64,000 nt of DNA. Source: Streptomyces sp. NBC_00193 (GTDB lineage: Bacteria; Actinomycetota; Actinomycetes; Streptomycetales; Streptomycetaceae). Where the stretch lies: positions 682,001 through 746,000 of the forward strand of contig NZ_JAPEMM010000002.1 of the NCBI RefSeq assembly GCF_026342735.1. The letters run 5' to 3'. A program made the position numbers and the translations under genes. This document shows positions 32,698 to 41,086 of this stretch, in pieces. Below the pieces are notes generated by a model. The model searched no databases. It was not told the origin of the DNA and saw only the letters and a list, made by a program, of their open reading frames with translations. Every line of letters begins with the position of its first letter. Position 1 is the first letter of the stretch.

Positions 32698-34050
32698 GTG
32701 GCCGCCAGGCGCGACAAGACGCATTATCTGTACATCGCCGTGATCGGCGCGGTGCTGCTCGGCATCGCCGTCGGGTTCGCCGCACCCGGCACGGCCGTGG
32801 AGCTCAAGCCGCTGGGCACCGGGTTCGTCAATCTCATCAAGATGATGATCTCGCCGGTCATCTTCTGCACGATCGTGCTGGGCATCGGCTCGGTGCGCAA
32901 GGCCGCCAAGGTCGGCGCGGTGGGCGGGCTCGCGCTCGGCTACTTCATGGTGATGTCCACGGTGGCCCTGGCCATCGGGCTGCTGGTGGGCAACCTGCTG
33001 GAGCCGGGCAGCGGGCTGCACCTGACCGAGGCGGCCCGCAACGCGGGCGAGGCGCAGGCCAAGGCGGGCGGCGCGGAGAGCACGCCGGAGTTCCTGCTGG
33101 GGATCATCCCGACCACGCTGGTGTCGGCCTTCACCGGGGGCGAGGTGCTCCAGACGCTGCTGGTGGCGCTGCTCTGCGGGTTCGCGCTGCAGGCCATGGG
33201 CGCGGCGGGCGAACCGGTGCTGCGCGGGATCGGGCACGTGCAGAAGCTGGTGTTCCGGGTACTCGCGATGATCATGTGGGTGGCGCCGGTGGGCGCGTTC
33301 GGCGCGATCGCGGCGGTGGTCGGGGCGACCGGGATGGACGCGCTGAAGTCCCTCGCGGTCATCATGATCGGGTTCTACACGACCTGCCTGATCTTCGTCT
33401 TCGTGATCCTGGGCACGCTGCTGCGGCTGTGTACGGGGATCAGCGTGTTCGCCCTGCTGCGCTATCTGGGCCGGGAGTTCCTGCTGATCCTGTCCACCTC
33501 CTCCTCGGAGTCGGCGCTGCCCCGGCTGATCGCGAAGATGGAACACGTGGGCGTCTCGCGGCCGGTGGTCGGCATCACGGTCCCGACGGGCTACTCCTTC
33601 AACCTGGACGGGACCGCGATCTATCTGACGATGTCCTCGCTCTTCGTCGCGGAGGCGATGGGCAAGCCCCTCGCCCTGGGCGAGCAGATCTCCCTGCTGC
33701 TGTTCATGATCGTGGCCTCGAAGGGCGCGGCCGGGGTCACGGGTGCGGGTCTCGCCACGCTCGCCGGAGGACTCCAGTCGCACCGGCCGGAACTCGTCGA
33801 CGGCGTCGGCCTGATCGTGGGCATCGACCGGTTCATGAGCGAGGCGCGGGCGCTGACGAACTTCGCGGGCAACGCGATCGCGACCGTGCTGATCGGCACC
33901 TGGACGAAGGAGTTCGACCGGGCCCGGGCCACCGAAGTCCTCGCGGGACGGCTGCCGTTCGACGAGAGCACGCTCACCGACGACGCGCATGAGCAGGCCG
34001 CGGCCGTACCGGCCCAGCCTGGCGTCGCCAAGGACGGCGTACCCGTCTGA
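32698..34050 (+). CDS. dctA: C4-dicarboxylate:cation symporter (DctA family)
   Basis: A 450-residue member of the dicarboxylate/amino acid:cation symporter family (DAACS), importing succinate, fumarate or malate with Na+ or H+. About eight to nine helices and two hairpins are expected. The family motifs are seen: STSSSESALPRLI (the serine-rich hairpin), GYSFNLDGTAIYL (the NMDGT-equivalent cation site) and GIDRFMSEARALTNFAGNAI (the Asp/Asn/Arg substrate site). GTG at 32698 with AGGAGG in front. It lies opposite the two-component genes that probably control it. Confidence 0.92.
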   Translation: MAARRDKTHYLYIAVIGAVLLGIAVGFAAPGTAVELKPLGTGFVNLIKMMISPVIFCTIVLGIGSVRKAAKVGAVGGLALGYFMVMSTVALAIGLLVGNLLEPGSGLHLTEAARNAGEAQAKAGGAESTPEFLLGIIPTTLVSAFTGGEVLQTLLVALLCGFALQAMGAAGEPVLRGIGHVQKLVFRVLAMIMWVAPVGAFGAIAAVVGATGMDALKSLAVIMIGFYTTCLIFVFVILGTLLRLCTGISVFALLRYLGREFLLILSTSSSESALPRLIAKMEHVGVSRPVVGITVPTGYSFNLDGTAIYLTMSSLFVAEAMGKPLALGEQISLLLFMIVASKGAAGVTGAGLATLAGGLQSHRPELVDGVGLIVGIDRFMSEARALTNFAGNAIATVLIGTWTKEFDRARATEVLAGRLPFDESTLTDDAHEQAAAVPAQPGVAKDGVPV

Positions 34051-34064
34051 CGGGGGCGCCCCGC

Positions 34065-34113
34065 GGACCGGCCGGGCAGGGCTCGCCCCCACGGTGCCCA
34101 GCCCGGCCGGTCC
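34065..34113 (+). terminator. dctA terminator
   Basis: A perfect 13-bp stem (GGACCGGCCGGGC with its complement) with a 23-base loop begins 15 bases after the dctA stop. Confidence 0.7.
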
Positions 34114-34278
34114 CAACACCTCGGGCGGTAGTCGATTTCCAGCCAAGATCGGTTGAACCGTCTAGCTGTAAAAGGTACTTCCATATCGGGGCACGCGTCT
34201 GACATCTTGCGTCCACCACTCGTTTCGTACGGCCCGGTAGGTGCCACCCGCACCGCAGGGCCGTCTTCGGAGGACGCA

Positions 34279-36084
34279 TTGATACCCCACATATCCAGCC
34301 GACCTCGACGCACCCTCGTACTGGCGGCCGCCCTGGGCGCCCTGGCCTTCGGGGCACCGGCCGCGCTCGCCGGCACGGCGCCGGTCTCCCCGGCCGGCAT
34401 CCCCGGCACCTCCGCCCCCGCCAAGGCCCAGGCCCCGGCGCCGACTTCCCAGAGTGCGACCTGGGCTGCCGGCACCCGCGCCTACGTGGTGATCACCGCT
34501 GCCGGTGACAGCTCCGCGGTCCGTTCCGCCGTCGCGGCGAACGGCGGCACGGTCTTCTCGTACTTCGACCAGATCGGCGTGATCGTCGCCCACTCGACCT
34601 CCTCGACCTTCGCCGCCACCATGCGCGGCGTCAGCGGGGTCCAGAAGGTCGGCGCGACGCGCACCTCGGACGTACCGGCGGACGCCTACAACCCGGCGCT
34701 GCCCGCCAACCCCTCCCAGTCGACGACCCCCGCGGGCGAGCCCGCACGCGCCGACATGACACAGATCAAGGCCGACCAGGCCTGGGCCGTGAACCCCGGC
34801 TCGGCCTCCGTCAAGGTCGGCATCCTGGACACCGGCGTCGACGACCAGCACCAGGACCTGGCGCCGAACTTCAACGCCGCGGACTCCGCCTCCTGCGCCT
34901 ACGGCAAGCCTGACACCCGGGCCGGCGCCTGGCGTGACGTGGGCACCCACGGCACGCACGTCGCGGGCAGCGTCGCCGCCGCCAAGAACGGCAAGGGCGT
35001 CGTCGGCGTGGCCCCGGGCGTGAAGATCTCCTCGGTCCGCGTGGCCGAGCCGGGCACCTCGCTGTTCTTCGCCGAGAACACCATCTGCGCCTTCGTCTGG
35101 TCCGGCGACCACGGGTTCAAGGTCACCAACAACAGCTATTACACGGACCCGTGGCAGTTCAACTGCCCGGACAACATCGACCAGGCCGCGATCATCGAGG
35201 GCGTCAAGCGCGCCCAGGAGTACGCCGAGAGTAAGGGCTCGCTCCAGGTCGCCGCGGCGGGCAACGAGAACTACGACCTCGCCAACAAGACCACCGACTC
35301 GGCGAGCCCCAACGACTCGACCCCGACCACCCGCACCATCACCAACGCCTGCCTCGACATCCCGACCGAGCTCCCGGGCGTGGTCACGGTCGCGGCCAAC
35401 GGCACCGGTGTCACCAAGGCCTCGTTCTCCAACTTCGGCCAGGGCGTCATCGACGTCGCGGCGCCGGGCAGCAACGTCTACTCCACCGTGCCGGGCGGCG
35501 GTTACAGCTCCATGAGCGGTACGTCGATGGCCTCCCCGCACGTCGCGGGCGTCGCGGCGCTCATCGCCAGTGCCAACCCGACCTTCACCCCGGCGCAGAT
35601 CCGCACCGCGCTGGCCACCCAGGCCAACGACACCGCCTGCCCGTCGGACACCCGCTGCAAGGGGACCACGGCCAACAACGGGTTCTTCGGCGAGGGCCAG
35701 GTCGACGCGCTGAAGGCGGTCGGCGGCTCGACCCCGCCTCCCGGCAAGTACTTCGAGAACCTCACCGACGTCGCGATCGCCGACAACACGACCGTGAACA
35801 GCGCCATCACCGTCAGCGGAGTGACCGGCAACGCGCCGGCCACCCTCAAGGTGGGCGTGGACATCAAGCACACCTACATCGGTGACCTCAAGGTCGACCT
35901 CGTGGCTCCGGACGGTTCCGTCTACGTCCTGAGCAACCGGGCCGGCGGCGGCACGGACAACATCATCCAGACCTTCACCGTCAACGCCTCCACCGAGGTC
36001 GCCAACGGTGTCTGGACGCTGCGCGTGAACGACAACGCCAACCAGGACACCGGCAAGATCGACGCCTGGAACCTGACCTTCTGA
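34279..36084 (+). CDS. Secreted S8 subtilisin-like protease with C-terminal P domain
   Basis: A 601-residue secreted protease. It has a signal peptide (1-32), an Ala/Pro-rich stretch and an inhibitor-I9-like pro-region (65-125). The S8 catalytic domain (160-480) carries Asp184 (GILDTGVDD), His227 (GTHGTHVAG), Asn329 (oxyanion hole) and Ser416 (GTSMASPHVAG). From about 490 a P/Homo B domain (kexin type) follows with the motif HTYIGDLKVDLVAPDGS and the closing GKIDAWNLTF. It should mature by removing the pro-region and act outside the cell. The start TTG at 34279 is supported by GGAGGA five bases before it and by the signal peptide directly after. Confidence 0.93.
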   Translation: MIPHISSRPRRTLVLAAALGALAFGAPAALAGTAPVSPAGIPGTSAPAKAQAPAPTSQSATWAAGTRAYVVITAAGDSSAVRSAVAANGGTVFSYFDQIGVIVAHSTSSTFAATMRGVSGVQKVGATRTSDVPADAYNPALPANPSQSTTPAGEPARADMTQIKADQAWAVNPGSASVKVGILDTGVDDQHQDLAPNFNAADSASCAYGKPDTRAGAWRDVGTHGTHVAGSVAAAKNGKGVVGVAPGVKISSVRVAEPGTSLFFAENTICAFVWSGDHGFKVTNNSYYTDPWQFNCPDNIDQAAIIEGVKRAQEYAESKGSLQVAAAGNENYDLANKTTDSASPNDSTPTTRTITNACLDIPTELPGVVTVAANGTGVTKASFSNFGQGVIDVAAPGSNVYSTVPGGGYSSMSGTSMASPHVAGVAALIASANPTFTPAQIRTALATQANDTACPSDTRCKGTTANNGFFGEGQVDALKAVGGSTPPPGKYFENLTDVAIADNTTVNSAITVSGVTGNAPATLKVGVDIKHTYIGDLKVDLVAPDGSVYVLSNRAGGGTDNIIQTFTVNASTEVANGVWTLRVNDNANQDTGKIDAWNLTF

Positions 36085-36182
36085 CCCGTGGGCCCCGCGG
36101 CCCTCTGATCAGTGACGGCGCCACGGGGGGCCATCGGGGAGCGGTACGCCGCACCTCGGTGGCCCCTGCGGCATGTCACCCC

Positions 36183-36863
36183 CTACGTGGTCCGCAGGAC
36201 GCAGTCCCCGCAGAGTCCGCCGCCCGGCACCTTGTAGTAGAGGCAGCAGCTGCGGCGCACGAAGGCCACCCCGAGGCCGGGTTCGTGGACGAAGGTGCCG
36301 CTCCCGCCGAGCGGGCCGCCGTCGGCGAGCAGCCCGGCGGCGAGCGTGGCCGCAGCCTCCCCCGGCACCCGGTCCGTGAGCACCCGGACGGCGCCGACCA
36401 GCCCGGAGGCGGCATTGCCGCGCAGCACCAGCGGCGAGACGCCGAACCTCTCGCGCAGCGCCGTGTCGAGCACCGCGAGGTGGCCGAGCACGGTGTCCGC
36501 GAGGGCCCGCGCCGGGGTCTCCCCGGGGAATTCGGCGGGCTCGGGCAGCCACAGCTCCAGGGACCCCGCCCCAGGCAGCCGCCACCACAGGCGGTCGGGT
36601 CCGAGGTCCGGCACCCGCCCGGCGAGCACGGCGCAGCCGAGCCCGAGCGACCAGAGCCGCGAGGCGATCCCGAACTGCGCGGTCGAAGCCGCCACCCGTC
36701 CGGGTCCGCTCCCGATGCGCCGGCCGACCTCCCCCACGTAGGCCCCGAGCCGCTCCCCGTACAGCTCGTCGAGCGGCCGGAAGCCGGGGCCGGGCGGCTC
36801 TTTCCCGTACGCCACGGTGAAGAAGGGGCCGACGGAGCGCAGCTCCCGCAGTACGCCCTCCAC
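36183..36863 (-). CDS. FhuF-like (2Fe-2S) ferric-siderophore reductase protein
   Basis: A 226-residue protein ending in the FhuF cluster motif: Cys206, Cys207, then Cys218 and Cys221, that is CC-x10-C-x2-C. In Escherichia coli FhuF this holds a [2Fe-2S] cluster for ferric hydroxamate reduction. The body resembles the IucA/FhuF accessory fold (ASTAQFGIASRLWSLGLG). It starts with GTG at 36863, one base after the stop of the preceding gene, so the two form an operon. No siderophore genes are near, so its iron source is unknown. Confidence 0.82.
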   Translation of the reverse strand: MEGVLRELRSVGPFFTVAYGKEPPGPGFRPLDELYGERLGAYVGEVGRRIGSGPGRVAASTAQFGIASRLWSLGLGCAVLAGRVPDLGPDRLWWRLPGAGSLELWLPEPAEFPGETPARALADTVLGHLAVLDTALRERFGVSPLVLRGNAASGLVGAVRVLTDRVPGEAAATLAAGLLADGGPLGGSGTFVHEPGLGVAFVRRSCCLYYKVPGGGLCGDCVLRTT

Positions 36864-36864
36864 C

Positions 36865-37413
36865 TCAGGCTCCGTAGCCGTCGTCGGGCAGGCACGGGTC
36901 CGGCTCCGGACAGGCGCCGTGGTTCAGTCCGTACGTGCCCGCCTTCTCCATGGGCCAGTCCGCCGTGACCGGATCCCCGTCGTCGGGCGCGACGAAGACG
37001 AACTCGGCGACGATGCCGGGAGCCGGGTCGGTCAGGAGCGTGCGCTGGTCCGGCAGCGTCGGCGACCACTGCGTGCGCCAGGCGATTCCGGCGGCCGTGA
37101 GGGCGGCGGTGAACCGCGATTCGGTGACCGGTGCGGTGACGGTGTATCCCGGTGCGCGGCCGGTCCCCGGGATCTCCAGCCCGTCGCGCCAGACGGGTAC
37201 GAACATCCGGTCCAGCAGTCGGCACCGGCAGAAGACGATCTCCAGGCCGCCGTAGCAGAACCAGTGCGGCCAGCGCTGTTCGGCCTGGATCCGCCCCGAC
37301 CACTCGGGCTCGCCCCTCGCCGCGATGAGATCGGGCAGCCGGGCACCGACGAAGAAGTCTCCGAACCTGCCGGTGGCGGCGAGGCGGGCGAGGTCGGTCG
37401 ACAGGGAATCCAT
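36865..37413 (-). CDS. Hypothetical protein, operon partner of FhuF-like gene
   Basis: A 182-residue protein I do not recognise. It is soluble with mixed alpha/beta character and contains RWPHWFCYGGLEIVFCRCRL near the middle, rich in aromatic residues and with three Cys. Its tail has ACPEPDPC with two more Cys. ATG 37413 is the start with most support; an in-frame ATG 25 codons further upstream (37488) has no better ribosome site. The FhuF-like gene follows one base after its stop, so a role in iron or redox handling is possible, but only by position. Confidence 0.6.
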   Translation of the reverse strand: MDSLSTDLARLAATGRFGDFFVGARLPDLIAARGEPEWSGRIQAEQRWPHWFCYGGLEIVFCRCRLLDRMFVPVWRDGLEIPGTGRAPGYTVTAPVTESRFTAALTAAGIAWRTQWSPTLPDQRTLLTDPAPGIVAEFVFVAPDDGDPVTADWPMEKAGTYGLNHGACPEPDPCLPDDGYGA

Positions 37414-37491
37414 CCGTGCATGATCCCAGGCCGCCCGCGCACGCCGCGGGTCCGGGAGCGGTGGGGTGCTCCGGAGGCCGACGCGCACATG

Positions 37492-37529
37492 CCACGGCCC
37501 GCGGGATCCGCAGGATCCGCGGGCCGTGG
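37492..37529 (-). terminator. Terminator of the SIS/PTS operon
   Basis: CCACGGCCCGCGG and its exact complement, with four more pairs beyond a single bulged base (ATCC/GGAT), form a 17-bp stem 18 bases beyond the stop of the SIS gene. Confidence 0.8.
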
Positions 37530-37546
37530 GGTCTGCCTGCCGGGAC

Positions 37547-38599
37547 TCAGGCCTGGGTGAAGGCCGCGACCTCGAAGTCGGACATGTCGAGGCCGCCCTG
37601 CTTGGTGTCGTCGTTGGCGAAGACGAAGGACTCGATCGGAACGTCCCGCTCGGCGCTGAGCTGGGCCACCAGCTCCTGCAGGACCACCGTCTCCAGGACC
37701 ACCCGGACCGCGTCCGCGACCTCGGGCAGGCGGACGACCGACAGGCTGTCCGCCGGCTCCACCTCGGCCGTGGTCATCAGCAGCGTGAGGTGGCCGGCGC
37801 CCGCCAGCGAGCGGGCCAGCTCGATCTCGCGGCCGTCGCCGTAGACGAGGTGGAGGGTGTTGCCCGCCGACTCCATCTCACCGTGCAGGTAGTTGCGGGT
37901 CGCCGAGTGGGCCGCGGTCATCCGCACCACCTCGCGCAGCAGCAGTGCGCCCTCCTCGGCGGAGGCCCGGGAGGCTCCGGCGGCCACCCCGTCGGAGGCG
38001 ATGCAGCGGGCGCCGCGCTCCCGCAGGCCGGCCACGACGGCGGTGGCCTGCGAGTGGACCGCGGTGGTCTGCTCGGCGATCTCGCCCCACGGGTCGCCGT
38101 CACGGCCCGCGACGGCCCCGGCGATCAGGTCGAGGGCGACGACGGTGCCGGTGTAGCCGATGGTCGAGGCGTACGAGTCGGGCTCGTTGCCGAGGTCCAC
38201 GGTGAGGTCGGCGAGGTCGCCGAGCGGCGAGGGGACCACGTTGAGCAGCGCGGTCTTCGTGATGCCGGGGGCGGCGCACTCGAAGGCGGCGATCGTCTCG
38301 GAGCTGCGGCCGCCCTGGGAGACGGCGATCAGGCAGTCGGTGTCGAAGCCGGCGGTGCCGGTCTCGATCTCGCTGGACAGCACGCGCTGGGTGACGATCC
38401 CGGCCTCGCGGAGCTGCTGCACGGGGACGGCGAGAGCGGCGTACGAGGCTCCGATGCCGGTGAACAGGGGGCGCTCGGCGGCCCGCAGCCCGGCGAGCTC
38501 CGGGGAGGCGAGCTGGGTGCGGACGCGGTCGGCGATCCGGGCGAGGGCTGCGCCCTGGTCGGCCTGGCCTTCGAGGAACGTGATGCGGGATCCGGACAT
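37547..38599 (-). CDS. SIS-domain sugar isomerase/deaminase (GlmS/AgaS-like)
   Basis: A 350-residue protein with two SIS (sugar isomerase) domains. The first has GIGASYAALAVP and the phosphosugar-binding AVSQGGRSSETIAAF. The second covers about 200-340. It resembles the isomerase half of glucosamine-6-phosphate synthase and the AgaS/NagB-II deaminases, so it likely converts an amino-sugar phosphate such as glucosamine-6-phosphate to a ketose phosphate. It follows the PTS EIIC gene by 141 bp on the same strand and would act on the sugar brought in by it. A terminator follows. Exact substrate is inference. Confidence 0.85.
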   Translation of the reverse strand: MSGSRITFLEGQADQGAALARIADRVRTQLASPELAGLRAAERPLFTGIGASYAALAVPVQQLREAGIVTQRVLSSEIETGTAGFDTDCLIAVSQGGRSSETIAAFECAAPGITKTALLNVVPSPLGDLADLTVDLGNEPDSYASTIGYTGTVVALDLIAGAVAGRDGDPWGEIAEQTTAVHSQATAVVAGLRERGARCIASDGVAAGASRASAEEGALLLREVVRMTAAHSATRNYLHGEMESAGNTLHLVYGDGREIELARSLAGAGHLTLLMTTAEVEPADSLSVVRLPEVADAVRVVLETVVLQELVAQLSAERDVPIESFVFANDDTKQGGLDMSDFEVAAFTQA

Positions 38600-38740
38600 G
38601 GTGGGGGGTCCTTAGCGAAGTCTGGGGGTCGCGGGCCCCCGCCGGTACGGGCGGGCGGGGGCGGGCGATCGTGCGGAGCTGTCGTGCGGGGCGACGGACG
38701 GGGCGGGGGGGGCCGGTCGGCGGGAGCCGCCGGCCGGGGC

Positions 38741-39991
38741 TCAGGAGGCGTCGGCCTTGGTGAGCGGATTGCCTTCCTCGTCGCGTTCGCGGCCCGGTGT
38801 GGGGAGGTCGAACTTCACGATCGCCCAGCGGAAGAGCACGTAGTAGATGGCGGCGAAGGCCAGGCCGATCGGTATGAGCAGCCAGGGCTTGGTGGCGATG
38901 CCGAAGTTCACGATGTAGTCGATGGCTCCGGAGGAGAAGCCGAACCCGTCGCGGATGCCGAGGGCGTAGCAGACGGCCATCGAGACGCCGAAGAGGAAGG
39001 CGTGGATCGCGTAGAGCAGCGGGGCCACGAACATGAAGGCGAATTCGATGGGCTCGGTCACGCCGGTGACGAAGGAGGTCAGGGCGACCGAGATCATCAT
39101 GCCCTTGACCATGGCCCGGTTCTCGGGGCGGGCGGTGTGGGCGATGGCCATGGCGGCGGCCGGCAGGGCGAACATGTAGATCGGGAAGCCGCCGGTCATG
39201 AACTGGCCCGCGGTCGGGTCGCCGGCCTGGAAGCGGAAGATGTCGCCGTGGACCATCTCGCCGGTGGCCGGGTTGAGGAAGGAGCCCGCCTCGAACCAGG
39301 GGAAGAACGAGAAGAAGTGGTGCATCCCGATCGGGATGAGGGCCCGGACGACGAGGCCGAAGAGGCCCGCGCCCCAGGCGCCGGTTCCGACGAGCCACTC
39401 ACCGAAGTGGAAGAACCAGTTGCCGACGGTCGGCCAGACCACTCCGAATACCACGCCCATGCCGACACCGGCGAAGGCGCTCAGGATGGGCACGAGCCGG
39501 CGTCCGCCGAAGAAGCCCAGCCAGTCCGGCAGCTTGGTGCGGCTGTAGCGCTGGAAGAGGACCGCGACGACCAGGCCCATCACGATGCCGCCGAGCACCT
39601 TGGCGTCCAGCCGCTCCCCGTCGGCGCCGGCCGGGAAGGCCTTGCTGGCCAGGACCGCCTTGAAGACGAGGTAGCCGACGACCGCGGCCAGGCCCGTGGA
39701 GCCGTCCGCCTTCTTGGCGAAGCCGACGGCCACGCCGACCGCGAAGAGGAGCGGCAGGTTCTCGAAGACCGTGTTTCCGGCGGCGGCCAGCACCATCGCG
39801 AGCTTCTGCACGATGAGCGGGAAGTTCTCGCGGCCCAGCAGGTCGGCCCCGCCGAGGCGGGTCAGGAGGGCCGCTGCCGGCAGCGTGGCCACGGGCAGCA
39901 TCAGGCTGCGGCCGATGCGCTGCATGACCGGCATGATCCGGCCCGGCTTCTTTCCGGCGGCTGGTGTGACCGCGGCGGTGGCCGTACTCAT
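38741..39991 (-). CDS. PTS EIIC sugar permease (GlcNAc/glucose/maltose class)
   Basis: A 416-residue EIIC membrane component of the Glc family of phosphotransferase systems with about ten helices. The family motifs MLPVATLPAAALLTRLG, RALIPIGMHHFFSFFPWFEAG (in pieces) and the SFVTGVTEPIEFAFMF loop that holds the sugar-binding Glu are visible. It lacks EIIB and EIIA domains, and none lie nearby, so it must use partners coded elsewhere, as Streptomyces NagE2/NagF do. The linked SIS deaminase-like gene suggests N-acetylglucosamine or a related amino sugar. The start ATG 39991 has GAGGAGC before it. Confidence 0.9.
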   Translation of the reverse strand: MSTATAAVTPAAGKKPGRIMPVMQRIGRSLMLPVATLPAAALLTRLGGADLLGRENFPLIVQKLAMVLAAAGNTVFENLPLLFAVGVAVGFAKKADGSTGLAAVVGYLVFKAVLASKAFPAGADGERLDAKVLGGIVMGLVVAVLFQRYSRTKLPDWLGFFGGRRLVPILSAFAGVGMGVVFGVVWPTVGNWFFHFGEWLVGTGAWGAGLFGLVVRALIPIGMHHFFSFFPWFEAGSFLNPATGEMVHGDIFRFQAGDPTAGQFMTGGFPIYMFALPAAAMAIAHTARPENRAMVKGMMISVALTSFVTGVTEPIEFAFMFVAPLLYAIHAFLFGVSMAVCYALGIRDGFGFSSGAIDYIVNFGIATKPWLLIPIGLAFAAIYYVLFRWAIVKFDLPTPGRERDEEGNPLTKADAS

Positions 39992-40040
39992 CGTGGTGCT
40001 CCTCGTCGAGCGGGGTGGTGGGGACGACTCGAAGGTAGCC

Positions 40041-40155
40041 AGTGGTTTTACATTGGTCAACAGTGGTCTTCAGTGGTCTTTAAGAAAACGTCAAGATGAG
40101 GCCCTAGGTCCCGACAGCTCACGGTCTGACGTCGAATGGAGTGGTAGCAAGTGGT
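40041..40155. promoter_or_regulatory. Array of AGTGGT-type repeats: GntR operators and PTS promoter
   Basis: Six copies of AGTGGT (one ATTGGT) in the same direction begin at 40041, 40052, 40062, 40072, 40140 and 40150. Spacing inside each group is 10-11 bp, one helical turn. The first group overlaps a minus-strand promoter (TTGACC at 40060-40055, TACCTT at 40037-40032) for the PTS gene; the second lies just before the GntR gene. The best copies, AGTGGTCT, equal a dre half-site. Confidence 0.7.
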
Positions 40156-40167
40156 ATGGTCATCCTC

Positions 40168-40938
40168 ATGACCGACGACGCTGCCATCGCCGACGCCACC
40201 TCCTCGCACACCCGCGCCGCGGACCCCCTGTGGGCCCAGGCCGCGGACCGCATCCGCGAGGAGATCGCCCGCCGCGGCCTGTCCGAGGGCAGCAAGCTGC
40301 CGCCCGAGCGCGAGCTGTGCACCCGGCTGGACGTCTCCCGCGTCACCCTGCGCCGCGCGCTCGCGCGCCTCGTCGAACAGGGCCTGGTCACCGCCTCCCA
40401 CGGGCGCGGCTGGTTCGTCGCGGCGCCGGTGGCGCCCGCGCCCGCCCGCGAGTGGCCCAAGGACCTGGAGTCCTTCACCGCCACCGCCCGGCGCAAGCAC
40501 ATGCGCGCCAGCTCGGTGGTCCTGCGCCACGACACCGTCACCGCGTCCCTGGACGACGCCGACCGCCTCGGCGTGCCCGCCGGCACCCCGCTGCTGCGCC
40601 TGGAGCGCGTCCGGCTGCTGAACGACGTCAAGATCGCCGTCGACCGGACCCTGGTCGTCGCCGAACTCGCGCCCGACCTCGCCCGTACCGACTTCCGCGA
40701 GACCTCCCTCTTCGAGGAACTGCGCCGCTGGGGCGTCGAGCCCGACCGCGCGGAGGCCACCATCGAGGCGCGCAACGCCGACGGGGAGCTCGCCGGCCAC
40801 CTGGGCATCGCCGAGGGCGCGCCCGTGCTCGTACTCGACCAGACGGTGTACACCAAGGACCAGCGGCCGCTGCTGCTGTCCACGGTGGAGTACAGCGGGG
40901 ACCGCTACCGGCTGCGCACCACCCTGCAGACAGACTGA
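40168..40938 (+). CDS. GntR-family regulator (HutC/DasR subfamily)
   Basis: A 256-residue GntR regulator of the HutC type. The winged helix covers residues 18-85 (PPERELCTRLDVSRVTLRRA and QGLVTASHGRGWFV). The UTRA effector domain covers about 95-250 (LGVPAGTPLLRLERVRLLND, TIEARNADGELAGHL, YSGDRYRLRTTLQ). Such regulators sense phosphosugars, and the divergent PTS/SIS operon is its expected target. Several starts are in frame (GTG 40141, ATG 40156, ATG 40168). The last is chosen because the others fall in the operator array. It is similar in kind to DasR but not the classic DasR sequence. Confidence 0.87.
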   Translation: MTDDAAIADATSSHTRAADPLWAQAADRIREEIARRGLSEGSKLPPERELCTRLDVSRVTLRRALARLVEQGLVTASHGRGWFVAAPVAPAPAREWPKDLESFTATARRKHMRASSVVLRHDTVTASLDDADRLGVPAGTPLLRLERVRLLNDVKIAVDRTLVVAELAPDLARTDFRETSLFEELRRWGVEPDRAEATIEARNADGELAGHLGIAEGAPVLVLDQTVYTKDQRPLLLSTVEYSGDRYRLRTTLQTD

Positions 40939-40960
40939 CACCGCCCGTCCGGGGCCCGGT

Positions 40961-41029
40961 AGCCCCGTTCGTCACCCTCCGGGAGCCCCGTTCGTCACCC
41001 TCCGGGAGCCCCGTTCGGCACCCGCCGGG
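40961..41029. repeat. 23-bp tandem repeat, three copies
   Basis: The unit begins AGCCCCGTTCGTCACCCTCC and occurs twice identically and a third time with three changes, in the gap between the convergent GntR and hydrolase genes. It is probably slippage, possibly touching transcription termination; no spacer pattern as in CRISPR. Confidence 0.9.
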
Positions 41030-41038
41030 CAGCCGAAA

Positions 41039-41073
41039 GCCCCGGCCCGGGCGGTCGTCCGCCCGTCCGGGGC
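41039..41073. terminator. Terminator between GntR and hydrolase genes
   Basis: An interrupted stem pairs GCCCCGG with CCGGGGC and CGGGCGG with CCGCCCG around a TCGT loop, ending 14 bases before the hydrolase stop. It can serve both convergent genes. Confidence 0.7.
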
Positions 41074-41086
41074 CCGTGCGCGCCGG

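Noticed and set aside
40961..41029. CRISPR-like repeats.
   Set aside because: The copies are adjacent without spacers and no cas genes are present. The same holds for the 14-bp repeats at 27191 and the 9-bp repeats at 19922.
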